Of a stretch of 64,000 nt of DNA, positions 35,042 through 47,109 are shown piece by piece. Under the pieces are notes generated by a model. The model ran no database searches. It worked only from the letters and a program-made list of their open reading frames with translations, and was not told where the DNA came from. Position 1 is the stretch's first letter. Every line of letters starts with the position of its first letter. Where the stretch lies: positions 601,140-665,139 of the forward strand of contig RPFO01000692.1 in the NCBI GenBank assembly GCA_009746045.1. The letters are read 5' to 3'. The position numbers and the translations under genes are program-made. Source of the stretch: Mesostigma viride (taxonomy: Eukaryota; Streptophyta; Mesostigmatophyceae; Mesostigmatales; Mesostigmataceae).

Positions 35042-36711
35042 CATGATTCGCTTCTCTAGCGCACTATCGAATAATGCAGGATTAGAAAACACGCAAAGCA
35101 AAGTCAGCTGGCTCGACTGCCGTGAACTTCATCAACGTTTTGCGGCTCAGCACCTTCACATCGTGTTGCGTACCTACTGCAGGTCTGCAGTCTGCAGCGC
35201 ATTTGTTACCCGGCCCGCTCTACCAGTCTAGTCTACGCATTTGACAGACTGGACTTGCCGGCTGCCCAGTGCTGACCCATTCGTTGTACTGTAGGGTCAG
35301 AGCTGCACCGCCCCACGCCTTTTGTTACTTGGGTACGGAACATCGATTTACTCACAAGTTGAAGTTGAAACTGTAGCCCGTCCTCAACAGTTACTGTTAC
35401 TGTAGTACGTCCAACAACAGTCTACAAATCTCTGCTGCCCATTGCGTGGCAACAACACAGCAACAACATTCAATTCATTTGTGCTGGTCAAGCTCACACC
35501 GGTATTTTAAGTGGGCAACATGAACGCAGCTGATGAACGCCAGCTGATGTCGCGAGCAAGCAATGTTGATGTTTGTGCAAAATCGCCTAGCCTTGACGAG
35601 CCGTTGCCCATGATTATTTTTTAAATACTGCATCTGAGGGTCAGGCACTACTATTTTATGTTGATCAGTAAGGTATGTTCTAGCTGCGATCGGACCATCG
35701 CGAGATTTCATTCCCTTGCACCCTGGTTTTTGTCGGGCATTCAGCAGGGCTCTGCTGTGTCGGCGTTTACATTTCGTGGAGGTGTTAGCATGGCATCAAT
35801 GTGCAAACTTTTTGTAAATGCCGGGAATAGTCAACCTTTACTAATAGAAATTGATATTGTGTTATAGTCAGTATATAAGTACCGGTTCTGTCTGACGGGG
35901 AAACCGGGGAACCCCGGCCGGCATTTAAAGCTTCCAGGTCGACCAGGGCAGCCCGGACAAGTCACAATGGCTTATACCGGTCGAACGGGGGGGGTTTCCT
36001 GCTCTGAACACAGCATACCGGTCGAACGGGGGGGGTTTCCTGCTTGGCATATAGCATACCGGTCGGCCGGGGGGGGGTTCCTGCTTGGCATATAGCATAC
36101 CGGTCGGCCGGGGGGGGCTTACCGGTCGGCCGGGGGGGCACCGGTATTTACCGGAGAATTACCGGTTCCGGTACGTTAGCAAAAACACTGGGCCTCCTTG
36201 GCGAGCTCTCGGAGACATGCCACAACCAAGCTCGCTAGCAACTGAAATCCTGTTAGCCACAAACTTCCATATCTAGCCCCATTCCTAGCCTACTGTCGCT
36301 ACATGCCCATGTCTATGTCGGGCCCTTTCCCACCCGGGGGCTTCCAGATGCCTCCTGCCGTAAGCACGTGCTGTAGTAGGCTAGCATGGGTGATGACCTG
36401 GCACCACGATGCCCACAGGCCAGACAGGGTAACGCCCTAACGGAGGTTATGATATGTCAATAACATATAACAAGGCTATATCCCTGGAAGGGTAACAGCT
36501 CGTGAAGAATCAAGTATCATTGGCCAGCGACCGTTCAAAAATCGCCTCTACTGAGGCCACAACTACTGCCAGCTCGATCTGGCAAATCGAGCCCCCCTAA
36601 CGCCTGGTCGGGCGTGGGCAGGTGTTTGCCTGGGAGCAGCCATGCTCGTGCACTCATCCACCTGCCATGCCGGCGTTTGCCCCTCCTCGCCCTGCTCCCA
36701 CGGGCCCGCCC
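35042..36711. other. No gene; short ACCGGTC tandem repeat at 35965-36145
   Basis: Four units of about 45 bp containing ataccggtcg, a G8 run and tttcctgcttggcatatagc occur at 35965-36145, alternating aacggg and gccggg before the G run. The rest is unique with short frames. Confidence 0.5.
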
Positions 36712-38685
36712 TCACACCATCTCGGGCTTTGGCACCGGCTTGCCCGGAAAGAGTGTTGCGTACGCCATGGACAGCGAGAGGGAGAGGGAGACCAGCCGCG
36801 CGAATGCCTTGCGCACGTGTTCATGGCTGTTGTCCTCCCCAGCTAGCTCCGGGCCCAGGATGTTGAGCAGCGCGCCCGCCGCGCACACTTGGGCCTGGGG
36901 AGAAGGGGGGTAAGCGTAAGGGCCAGCATTCAAGGGCCAAACGCATTAATCATGGCGATGCACGTGCCAGCTGCAGCAAGGCACGCGCGAAGGCCCGCAT
37001 TGAAGGGCCATGCAGCAAAACACATGGACGGGGCCATCATAAGGGCCAAACACATGGATGGGGCCAGCATAAGGGCCAAACACCAGGCCAATACCCCTTT
37101 ATCACCCCCCCGCCCGCTGCAGTGTGTGTGTGTGTGTGTATGGCCCAGCCCACCCACGTCCCTCACCCATGTCCCCAACCTTACAGGGCTTGCAAGCGCT
37201 TCTGCCAGAGTTCACACGAAGGGTCACACAGAACAGATGCCTGCCGGAACGTGCCCATTCGTGCCCACACGTGCCCCCATTTGTGCGCCATGCTTCCGGT
37301 CAAGACACAAAAAAATACCATCAACGTCACCCATTACCAATACTGGCTGTCTGCACCACCCGGTACCTTCCCCCCGCGACCCCCTGCCATGCCCCGAGTC
37401 CCGCATGTATACCCCTTGGCCCCCCACCCGATCTCCATCCACCGCCTTCCCTTGTGGTGGTTACACCATCGCTCCCCGTCCTCCCAACGGAGGCGCGCGC
37501 CTCGACCATCGCCTACTCCCATGTGCATGTCCACGCGCCACCCTACCCCCGTGGTGACATCACCTGCAGGTCGCTACCACAGAGGCTATTTCCCAGTGCG
37601 TAGGATGGGCACAATAGCAGTGTAGCGGAATATTCAACTCTTTCCTTCAGCGGATCATCCCCCCACCCGAACACACACGCATATCCCTACCCGCAGGTCG
37701 CTCCCTGTCATCGAGGCAGGTGAACGAAGTTCATAAACATCCTAGATTCCCTACCTACAAACCCTACGTTCAGGCCCTACGTGCACACCCTACTTGTAGG
37801 CCCTAGGTGCACGCCCTACCTAGCGCCTAATCCATGGACTACTCTCTGAATCTCTCTTACCTGCAGGTCGCTCCCAAACAGCAGGTCGGTAAGTGGGGGG
37901 ATCGCGTTCAGGTCGCGGATCAGCACGCGGCTCGCCACCTCGCGCGAAACGTTCTGCAGCGCGCCCGCTGCCGACCCCGAGACGGTCGGCTGCGGCGCCG
38001 ACAGGAGCGTGACAAGTGGAGGGATGCCGTCCTTGCGGCGGATGATGCGAATGGTGTCGGCGTCGCTGCTCATGTTGTGGATCGCGCCGACCGCGCGCGT
38101 GCGCACCTTGAGGTTGTCACTGTGGAGGAGCGACAGGATGTCCGGTATGGCACCAATGTCGCGCACTGACAGCCGCCCCTTATCCTGGAAGGAGATGCTC
38201 TGGATGGCCCCCGCCGCGTTGGCCTGGAGGTCCGCGTCCTTGGAGGTCAAGAAGGAGACAAGTGGCACCACCGCGTTGCACTTGAGCACGGAGTCCACGT
38301 TCTCCTTCTCATAGCACACGTTCAGGACCACGTTCGCCCCCTCGGCCGCGATCCGCGCGTTTCGGGGCTTGTGAAGGTACCGCACCAGCGCGGCCACGCC
38401 GGCCTCCCCCAGCGCCATCCGGTTGTCGTGCTTGCGCGACAGGATCTTGAACGTCTTGAGCACCAGCAGCGTGAGCGTCTCGTCCGACTCAACCGCGGGG
38501 TCCTTGAGCACGCGCAGCGCGTTCGCCAGGGGGTCGCAGGGAGGGTATTTATAGTTGGCGCTACGGTTGGGGTCCTCGTTCTCTTGGACAAAGGTTGAGA
38601 GAAGATCGACCAGGTCCTGCTTGTGTGTCCGCACGGCCGTCGGGTGCCCGCCCAGCCAGGCGTCCAGCTCCGAGAATAGCACCAT
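36712..38685 (-). CDS. Armadillo-repeat protein, two exons
   Basis: Exon 1 is 38685-37861 (275 codons) and exon 2 is 36894-36712 (60 codons plus TGA). The donor is CTGCAG|GTAAGA and the acceptor CTCCCCAG|GCCC, phase 0, giving 335 aa. About six ARM repeats of 41-42 residues fill residues 65-310, each with the usual L-x-x-AAGAL-x-N core: EGANVVLNVCYEKE, NAAGAIQSISFQDK, RAVGAIHNMSSDAD, SAAGALQNVSREVA, and across the splice CAAGALLNILGPE. The repeat spanning the intron is what supports the exon join. ARM proteins are binding scaffolds; nothing here points to one partner. No signal peptide or membrane segment. Start at 38685 (MVLFSELDAWLGG) is the only Met upstream of the first helix. Related algal and protist ARM proteins often work in cilia or nuclear import, but that is not shown here. 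Confidence 0.82.
37003..37085 (+). repeat. About 30-bp tandem repeat in the ARM gene intron
   Basis: Units acacatggatggggccagca plus taagggccaa occur two to three times with small changes. A short (GT)n run follows at 37121-37139. Confidence 0.7.
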
Positions 38686-40280
38686 CGGGAGGGCGGCTAC
38701 CAGGCGGAGGAGGAGCGGGGACGGGCAAGGAGGAGGCGCGACCCCATCGGAATTATCTCGTGGCTAGTCCTCGTCTCGCACTTGGTGGTTAGAAGACGCA
38801 GCGGTAAATCCTTCTCATGCTAGCATGTTGGTCGCCACGCTGTCCACTGGGCTATTGATAGCGTGCAATCCATGGCATCTCGACTTGATGGTGTTGCAGG
38901 CCATGAATATGATATGCAAATCTTTCCCTTAGCGGGTCGGCAATGCCGGTATTGCTCATCTGTGATGGCGATGATCTCTTTCAAACCATGGCACCTTCCG
39001 ACTTCGACCGAGTCCGCCCTGGTTCCTCGCCTGATCAGATAACCGGTAAATAATCTATGCAGACAACTTCAAGTGGCATTCAGATCACTCCAGAAAAGAT
39101 CCTAGGTCCATTTCCAGAAGCCGTGCAGATTACAATGAACTCCGGAAGGACACGATTTCTCTTTCAATGAAGTGGGAAACCGATTGTGGGCACTTCTCAC
39201 TGTGGAAAGGGAAGTGCGAACTTGCCAGTAATTTATATGCTAGATATAATTAATGACTTTGGGCATTACAGCTTACTGGTAATGAAGTAGAAGCTCCGAC
39301 ATCAATAGCACAACCATGAACCAACCAGTGGTGGCCTGGTGGGTGCCACGGAAGGATTGCGTTAACATGGCTTTTGGTAATTATGAGTTTATGACCTCTT
39401 CCCGACTGAATTAGGTAGTCACCGCAGGCTCTTCCCGTTATTATCAATAACATCACTTCTTTACCTGCTTCTTTATAAAATATGGTCTTTCGTATGTTTA
39501 GATATGTTTAGATGGGTATCGGTATGTTCATGTGATCAGGCTACATGGCCGTATATTCTGATCAGGCTACATGGCCGTATGTACATTCTGATCAGGCACT
39601 CCGCAAAGGTGAAAACCATTTGCGTTCAGTGCCGGGTATGTACATGGCCGGATACCGCTGGTATACGCAGGAGGGGTGGCATCCAGCCAAGGGTCCGCGG
39701 TCCCTAAAACCACCACTTGGTCCCTAAAACCCCCTTACACCCTCCGCATTGGTAGTTTTACTAAATAATTATGAGGCTGGGCGCCGGCCAGCTGCAAACG
39801 ATAAATAAAACAAAAGAATTTTAATTAACTAATTCCCGAGTGTACTGACCTGTAGTTTTTGAAGCTACCAAACAACTGAATAAAGAAAGTGTAAATAAAT
39901 AATTTGACTGCCAAGAGCGCTTCTTTTGCGGTAAAAAACAAAGAAATATTAAATCTCTGGCTGAAAAATGTGCTTTTACTAGCCGTAAGAGCAGTGCATC
40001 CGGCTGGGTTATACAAAACAAACAAAGAATTATTAAATTTCGCAGCCGGTTTAACGGTTGTTCGGTAACCAAACAAACAAACTAATAATTAATTAATTGG
40101 GCGGACACAGTAACACTTTCAACCAATAAAACGCTAATGTCTAATTCCGAAGGGCCTTTTGGCCGAACTGAATTAAAACCGGCTACCAATGCGGGGGGTG
40201 TAATCGCCCCTTCGGATGCCTAAGTGGCCCTAACCCCTATGAAGGCTTCATAACATCCCCCCACCCTGTAACCACTATTC
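38686..40280. other. No gene recognised
   Basis: Intergenic. A small duplication (ctgatcaggctacatggccg type) lies at 39535-39595. The segment 39822-40098 is flanked by TTAATTAACTAATT and AATTAATTAATT and has no motif. Confidence 0.4.
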
Positions 40281-40289
40281 TCCACCTGT

Positions 40290-41650
40290 ATATTCTCCAC
40301 GGTGACTGCTACCGCCTCTTAACATATAACGAACTGGCTGCCTGGGTCCCCAATATGCCCACTTATGCTGCCTGGGCTGCGCTAGTACAAGCCATACCCC
40401 CACGCTGGCACACTCATGACTTCTCCCCGTGCCCCCTATAAAGCTGGTGAATCATGGTGCTGCTTTTGTCCATACAGCACGACCGCATTATGCTCGGGGA
40501 AGGTGATCGCAGAACTCCCCCTTGGAACCCTGCACGTTCAACTACTGGCGCCGCTGAGCGGCCACAATGGCTGTCTGGCTCAACTTACAACTGCAGTGGT
40601 GCTCCTCCCCACCCAGCTATGCCACCGGATTCGGGTTGTACCTTGGTCCCTAGAACAGTCATGTGTATACCAACCCAACCCCAACCTTCCAGACGCTGCT
40701 ATTATATGGCTACATGTGGGATCAACTCGCCTGGACATGTTGTCATTGGATCCAGTGGAATTTGGCTGGGTGCTAAATCAGGGTGACAGCAGAATTGTAA
40801 AAGGCCTTTACGAGTACACGGCAGAGTGGGGCTACACAATGCTCCGGCATAAAAACCATCAATTCCACCCCGGACGGACACGCTGGGGTGCTACTGAGTG
40901 GCCTGGCCACACCTGGGTCCGCAACATCACCCTCGCCGCTGACCACCCGCTGATTGATCGCCGCGCGACCGACGTACAACACCTCTTGATGCACCGATCC
41001 ATCGGGGTCGGGGAGATCCTCCACCGGCGATTTCACCACCCTGCTACTTGTTTATGTACCCACCCCACTGAAACTGTGGAACACCGATTTTTATGGTGTA
41101 ACCTCCAGGGAGTTTGGACCTGGTTGATTGGTTTATGGGCAGCCTGGACATCTGAGCCTATCATACCGGTGTCTACCCGCTCAATTATCTTTGGCATCAC
41201 TGGCACCCCTGGCCTTGAGCTCACCTTTTCACAACAAGCGTGGATATGGCTCCGCCGGCACATGCATGTTATATACAATCTGGACGGTGCGAAACGATGT
41301 GGTGTTCAATAGGCAACAGGTGAGTTTTCGACAAAGCTAGGGTTCTCTCACGCTTCATTTACCTATGGAACTCCGGCATGCGACGCTACTGGATGGTTGC
41401 AAATGAACAAAACAAAATCTGGGACCCTGGCGCGGACCAGGATAAGCCCAGCCCACTTGAGATCTTTCATGACCTCATGGGCAAAAACAGGATCTTTACC
41501 CACATGCCCAATGACAACCCATTAGAAGTCCAGTGGCTTCCGTGGTCTAGTAAGGCTCCGTTTTAGCCACTGACATCTTGATACCCTAGGTTTAGCAGGG
41601 ATTAATTACTGGCTATATTTGGAATAAACGTACACCTATTTACCTGGAAA
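40290..41650 (+). mobile_element. 3' part of a LINE with zinc-binding (zf-RVT-like) C-terminus (family B)
   Basis: Plus strand: YRLLTYNELAAWVPNMPTYA with PPRWHTHDF (a region seen between RT and C-terminus in several plant/algal LINEs), then an RNase H-like or linker part, then ILHRRFHHPATCLCTHPTET, VEHRFLWCNL (Cys-x-Cys ... His ... Cys, zf-RVT pattern) and TIWTVRNDVVFNRQQ. At least two frameshifts (near 40440 and 41290) and a stop at 41312 break it. The frame resumes to 41566 (EVQWLPWSSKAPF). The 3' end (41614-41647, with AATAAA) is the sequence inserted at 7280-7319. It is unlike family A in its C-terminus and tail. Confidence 0.75.
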
Positions 41651-44252
41651 ACCACCACTCGGATACGCACACTCATGACAGCGTGACGCGGCCGTCGGCG
41701 ACGCGTACACCGGTGTTGTTCACCAGTTCATGTCGCCGCGCCGCGTCTGAACTGCCGCGCTGTGATAGGATGGGCTCAACGTTTCAAACCGACCAACATG
41801 CAACCGCCGGTTCAAAAGCAAAAGCGGAACCGCAGACAAAAAGCGTCAAACTGAGCAAGATCTCAGGCCCGTTACTTGACTCGTTGGCAAGATCCAGTTC
41901 GTTGCAGAATCGACCAGTACTCAACAAACAAACTTTCCTGTCGCCACGTCGGGAGCGCCTACTACCGATAGTTGGTTGTTCAAACGGTCCGACTAACGGA
42001 TATGCCGCCGACCAGTCGTTTTACAGCGATGACGGGGCAAAAAAGCGGATTGCACATCGCGGGAAACATGAAAACGATCAAAGGAATTGCCATAACCGGC
42101 TTTAACGCTCGTAGTTAACGCATACTAACGCTCCCACACTAATTGAACATCGGTTTAGCTCGTGCTCGCCATAGGCACAGGCCCTCATGCGTAGTTAATT
42201 GTCGGGCACCACCCGACATGGTTGCCACCACCTTGCGCCGCAACCCGTGCGCTCTCCTGCACACACGTTTTCCCTGAAACATGGCCGACTCATCAAGCAA
42301 CATGTCTATGTCCCGCACTGCGTCCGAAAGCAGTGTTCAATCTACCGTGTCCCGTACTGCCTCCGAAAGCATGGTGCAAAATTTTGTTCCTTCAAGCCCT
42401 GCTGGAACCACGTCGTCCGGAGTGAGCTGTGGTGGCAATGGATACGAGTCCGATGAGGATCCCTGGGTCAGGCGCATTCATGTCCCCCGCAGCTTGAACC
42501 CGCCGATGCAAGGCCCGAACGGCCGCATGTACTGGGTCGACCCTCGCAAGTAAACGGGACCTCACACTTAAGGTACGGGTTGCTGCATGGCCTTCACAAG
42601 CGTTGCCCTCAGTCATGCTGACCTTCTAGATCTCGGTTCGGGCACTAGCAATGCTATTGCATATGGAAATTTGATTTTTTATCCGCGCTGTATTGTTCTC
42701 GGTATCGCAAGACAGGATAATGTAGGACGGTTGGCCCGGTTGTCGGGGACCCACAGTTCTTTTTCTGCGCAGAGGCACATACTGTCACGGAAGCACGTGT
42801 ATGATTTTGCAAACACGGCGTTTTAAGCCCGATTAACCTTTGCATGCAACTTGCCTTGTCATTTTTAATCCTCTTGCGCGTGCAGCCCTATGTCAACGTC
42901 AACCTGGGACCTCATCGGGCTCACAATCACTGCAAGGCTGATGAGTGCCACAAAAAGCATGGCCGATGAGTGCCACAGGATGCAAGGCCAATGTGATCGG
43001 AGACCAGCCCTGTTTACAGGGGTTGCCTCGCGAAGCCACAAGCTGACGAGTGCTACAAGCACAATGCCAAACGTGGGCCAGAAAAAGCACGGTCAAAGCG
43101 GGGCACAAGAAGTGAAACCGACGGGGGCCACAAGTTCCATGTGTTCTGGCACATGTGCTGCCACTGCACAAAGTCATCAGGGGGGCGAAATTGCCTGAGC
43201 GTATTTATTCATTACCAGGTCTTCGGCAATTTTGTCGGGCGTATTGCCACTGGAGCCTGGCTGTACATATTTGAGAATTATCTGGAGTCATCTGTGAGGT
43301 CCGAAAGATGTGAGGTGCTTCCTCTCCATGTTGACTTGGCCTCGAGGAGTGACTCGAGTGTTATTTATTTTCTTGGGAGTGTTGAGGTTGTTTGACCTGC
43401 ATGATGTGGGGTAGGGAATTCAGGCTGCCCATTTGCAGCCGGCTGGCACACAGTACCATTCTGTCAATAATTTCAATAATACAAGTACGCATCTCATAAA
43501 TTAACTGATTAGTTAAACACGTGCTCCCGTTTGGGAGTAACAGACCCCACAGTGATCATATTAAATGCAGCTCTTCTGAAGACTGCGCCATACGGAAAAG
43601 GCCGGCCCCCCTCCAGTGGTCCTTACCTTCAGCGATATTGCAGCCCAAGTTGGATTCCTCTCTTTCAAGTGAGACAACTATCTAGCCGCATGAAGCTGGT
43701 GAACACCCACTGGTTGCATGGTGACGACCTGACGCCAGCCCTGAAGCGGCAAATGCGACCAGCACTTGGCCGGACTACATCCGCCACAAGACCAACCACA
43801 TCGGAACCCCAAGTGTATACATGGCGGGGCAGGGACCTTAATTAATTAACAAGTGTATCCCGAAGCCTGTAGGTCTCCGCCCTAATTAAAAGGTCGCATT
43901 TTTGCAAGACGTGATGAGACGTTGGTCCTATCTAAATTCGACCCCTACTGGCCTAGGCCTTCCACCCTTGATCTGCCATAGATGACTTCCACGCGCTATC
44001 AAGAGGTCGCATTCCCAGTTTCCCACGTCGCTGGTCTTTGGATCCACTATTAATAACCCTGTCGGACAGCGAGGGAATGGGGGCGCATGGGCCATGGCAA
44101 CAAGACAGTCATGAAGGCTCGATTACCGCCCCAAGACTGATATCGAAACAATATATGACACATGCGCGGTCACTGAGACATGTTAAAAGGCTAAAGCGTA
44201 CCTGCCTACCTGGTCGAAACCGCAGATTGTTTGCGGGAGCTAGCACGCCCAC
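41651..44252. other. Mostly unassigned; small ORFs only
   Basis: Several open frames of 60-140 codons (41683-42105, 42890-43198, 43531-43845, all plus) have no motif. One, 43141-43395, has MFWHMCCHCTKSSGG, a Cys/His cluster that may be chance. AT-rich TTAA run at 43838-43851. See the separate entry for 42281-42553. Confidence 0.35.
42281..42553 (+). CDS. Possible 90-aa hypothetical protein
   Basis: Begins MADSSSNMSMSRTASESSVQ with a duplicated SRTASES motif (Ser/Thr-rich, possible phosphorylation sites), then GNGYESDEDPWVRRIHVPRS, and ends GRMYWVDPRK*. The first half is disordered, the second half compact and charged. Not recognised. It may be a short gene or a terminal exon. Confidence 0.3.
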   Translation: MADSSSNMSMSRTASESSVQSTVSRTASESMVQNFVPSSPAGTTSSGVSCGGNGYESDEDPWVRRIHVPRSLNPPMQGPNGRMYWVDPRK

Positions 44253-44840
44253 TGTTACGTCCCGGCCCAGACACACCTAGCCTGAGCTACCTAGCGAAAG
44301 ATCCTCCATGCCGGAATTAGGAATAATTCAAGGTGGCTTAATGTAGATTGCGCTTCACGACGTGAGTCGTGAGATATCTGGCACCGCAGCTTGATGCCAA
44401 GCTAATTTTACACACTTATATTGGCTAGCAATACTAATTACAAATGGATAATTGCCCCAGGCTCAATGTGAAGGCGTTATCGCACTTAACAATCATCAAA
44501 CCAAGAGGACGAGACTCTCGTCCCCGGACTAATTTAACCTAGGTCGGTTGCGGCGCAGATACAACGCCAATCCCTCTAGAACACTCCAAGTCAGTCAGTC
44601 CACGTAGGATCCGGGCCGACATCGACCCTCAACTACAGGATCCACGCCGGCCTAGAACTACAGACGGACCCAGAACTGGCGCGGCGCCACTGCACCGGCC
44701 CCTAAAAGGTCAACCTAGGACCAAAATAACTAGTCCAATTCACACAATAGCCAATATCCATGTAACCCCTTACAACAGACCAAACGGCCTTAGTAATTTA
44801 TTCCATTGTTACGTCCGACCAAAAGGGCCGGGACGTAACA
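44253..44840 (-). mobile_element. LTR of a retrotransposon (minus orientation)
   Basis: The 588-bp segment begins TGTTACGTCC and ends GGACGTAACA, the TG...CA ends and inverted terminal repeat of an LTR. On the minus strand it is preceded by a purine tract (GTGGGGGGGGAGGAG, 44841-44855), the expected polypurine tract of a 3' LTR. The right 35 bp are themselves nearly palindromic (TGTTACGTCC ... GGACGTAACA at 44803-44840). No partner LTR was seen to the right within the window, so the element is incomplete or has lost its 5' end. Confidence 0.65.
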
Positions 44841-44855
44841 CTCCTCCCCCCCCAC
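44841..44855 (-). promoter_or_regulatory. Polypurine tract
   Basis: Minus strand GTGGGGGGGGAGGAG lies directly against the TGTTACG end of the LTR. In LTR elements this RNA tract resists RNase H and primes plus-strand DNA. Confidence 0.6.
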
Positions 44856-45102
44856 GGGGGTCGGTAGTCCCTACCGTACAAAGATAGAACAAGTAAAGTG
44901 ACGCTACTATAAGAGTACTATGTCCCAACCCCGGTTCACCCGCCGGTCAGTAATAGCAGTTCCTCTAGAGATTGATACACAGGACCAACCCTGACGTAGT
45001 AGCATGGACTCTGGTGACTGGATCATTCCCGGCTATCCGTCACAAAAACTTTCACAACCACTCTAGCGTCCGCCGCTGGTGGCACGCCGCTGCTGCTGGG
45101 CC

Positions 45103-45678
45103 TCAGTAAGAGCCCGACGCCCCACGTGAGTCATTTGCCGAATCATAGTCCCGGGGTGCGCCGCACAGATCACACTCAAAAGCCACCTGGTAAGGGGACA
45201 CCTTCTGCTGGCCCACCTTGGAAAGCTCCACCCACGTACCCTGGGGCCACATGGCCAGAAACCCAGCGTAGTACTGGGGGTGGGTGAATATGAGAGTTAA
45301 TGCAGACCGATCCACCACCCCACAGCGGTGCGCACGAAAGAAGTTCACCCCCATCATAAAAACCTCCGTGCGCACGTGATCATCGTTGATTGTCGCCTTC
45401 TGAGCCCCCGCAAAGTCGGGCACCGCCCTGTCCAAAAAGGCACGCCCCTCCGTGGGGGCCACCTTGGGAGGCGCCACCACGTGTCCCACCCCATCCACTT
45501 GATATCTCCAATCCCACCAATCTTCAGTACCAAACCGCACCGTATGTCCCACCGCGAGGGGAAGATGAGGGACGGCGGGTTGCGGTATTGGCAGCGGTAT
45601 CTGAGGGAAGAAGGTTATTTCCACTTGTTCCCAGTATGCCCCGCGATCCACCGCACACCAAGGGCCCGCTTGAAACAC
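45103..45678 (-). CDS. ORF of unknown function next to the LTR
   Basis: 191 aa from Met 45678; the frame is open further upstream to about 45745 (HPVFEGPASLQAPPGTHLPD), so the true start may be earlier or in another exon. It has a Trp/aromatic-rich middle (VRFGTEDWWDWRYQVDG), a segment VFMMGVNFFRAHRCG, and one possible zinc knuckle-like FECDLCGAPRD near the C-terminus. No RT, RNase H or integrase motif. It lies about 260 bp upstream of the polypurine tract on the same strand, so it is probably the last ORF of the LTR element, though an unrelated host gene is possible. Confidence 0.5.
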   Translation of the reverse strand: MFQAGPWCAVDRGAYWEQVEITFFPQIPLPIPQPAVPHLPLAVGHTVRFGTEDWWDWRYQVDGVGHVVAPPKVAPTEGRAFLDRAVPDFAGAQKATINDDHVRTEVFMMGVNFFRAHRCGVVDRSALTLIFTHPQYYAGFLAMWPQGTWVELSKVGQQKVSPYQVAFECDLCGAPRDYDSANDSRGASGSY

Positions 45679-45744
45679 CAGAGGATCGGGCAGATGCGTG
45701 CCAGGAGGGGCCTGGAGAGACGCAGGTCCCTCGAAGACTGGGTG

Positions 45745-46599
45745 GTTTTACCGGATTAGGATACATTTGCACGGCTTCAAATGTATCCTAAATGCACCAT
45801 TGGCAAACATGGTTTCTGGACATGGTCGATATCATTAATATGTTTGGCAAGCATGATATGATCATGCTTGCCAAAGATGTTGTCTCTTTTCATATTTCAC
45901 ACATATATTATCGGCCTCGGCGTGCCATGCTTCCACGTTTGTTGTCTCTTTTCATATATTGTAAGTATGATCAATAAAATTCCAAACATGACCATGTTGG
46001 AGACTTCAAGTGGAGCATCATGATTACTGTTTTCACTATTACGTAACCCATGGTTCATGTTAACATGGCATAATGAGCAATCCTATTGACCCCATGACTA
46101 ATGGTGAAGTTAATAAAGTTACATCGTGGCACGTCACTATAGCATCAAGTTGCATCATTGTGCATAAAGTAGTTTAGCACTGAGTTGGCATGCCAACACC
46201 AGGTACACTAAATAAATTAAAACCAGAATTGATAAACAACCCAGTATCCAAATACAGTATCCATATATATGCAGGTCGTTTGCTTTGGTTTGAGTGATTT
46301 TACTCTGCTGTAAGTAATTATATTTTTAAAATATATATGCAGGTCGTACTACAGGTGCAGCCACGGCTGCCACGCGGCTTCTGCAGCGATCACGCTCTTT
46401 CTCCTAGACAATTGCTCTACTGGTCCCTACAGGTCGGTCGACTTGGACCATGATGCGTCAAGAACAGTTAATTGACCGACTTAAACAAGATGTTTGTCTA
46501 CATGCAGCTGTCTGCACCTAACTAACGCGAAACCGCGTGCTACCAAATATAGGGGGAAATGCATGAGTAACACATGTCAACGCACAACCGGTGGAAATC
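45745..46599. other. No gene; short hairpin and shared 30-bp motif
   Basis: 45744-45773 (ggtggttttaccggattagg then atacattt) is shared, inverted, with 62144-62171. It forms a hairpin here with aaatgtatcct at 45779-45789. A 60-bp segment with tgttgtctcttttcatat appears twice (45881 and 45940). The rest is AT-rich. Confidence 0.45.
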
Positions 46600-47100
46600 A
46601 CGCGATACCAACCGCGGCAACAGTGGTGTGAACATAGCGGGCACTGACATGCAAAAAAGCACCAGCAGCGGCATCAGTAGCAAATTGTAGTAGCGGAACA
46701 ATAGCCACTACATCAATGCAACAACACATCAGCCCAGCAACACAGCAGCAGCATGACCGTAGCACAGCAGCAGCACAACTGTAGCACATCAACACGGCCG
46801 CATAGCAGGAGCACAAGTCAGCGCAGCAGCAACTTAGTATGCCGATTCCTGAATTTCCTATCAGTGGACTATAGTCCATTGATAGGAAATTCACTAATAG
46901 GCAGTACTAGCTCAGCAGCACGGCAGCAATGCAGCAGTGCATCAACACAGCAGCACGACAGCAATACATCAGCGGCACGGCAGCAATGCAGCAACACATC
47001 AGCACAATAGCACAGCAGCAGCACGGCAGCAATGCAGCAGCAATAGCATGGCAGCACAGCAGCAGCAGCAGCACATGAGCAGCTCAATGACAACAACGCT
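46600..47100 (+). repeat. Degenerate AGCAGC/AGCAAC-rich tract with central palindrome
   Basis: Short cagcagca, cagcaatgcagcagc and acaacacatcagc units repeat irregularly on both sides of a hairpin at 46841-46903. No reading frame with conserved content. Confidence 0.65.
46841..46903. other. Long imperfect palindrome
   Basis: 46851-46892 reads almost the same on both strands: gaatttcctatca, a core tggactatagtcca, then tgataggaaattc, with one mismatched pair. Weaker matching continues outwards about 10 bases on each side. It would make a hairpin with no loop. Confidence 0.75.
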
Positions 47101-47109
47101 GCTTGCGCT

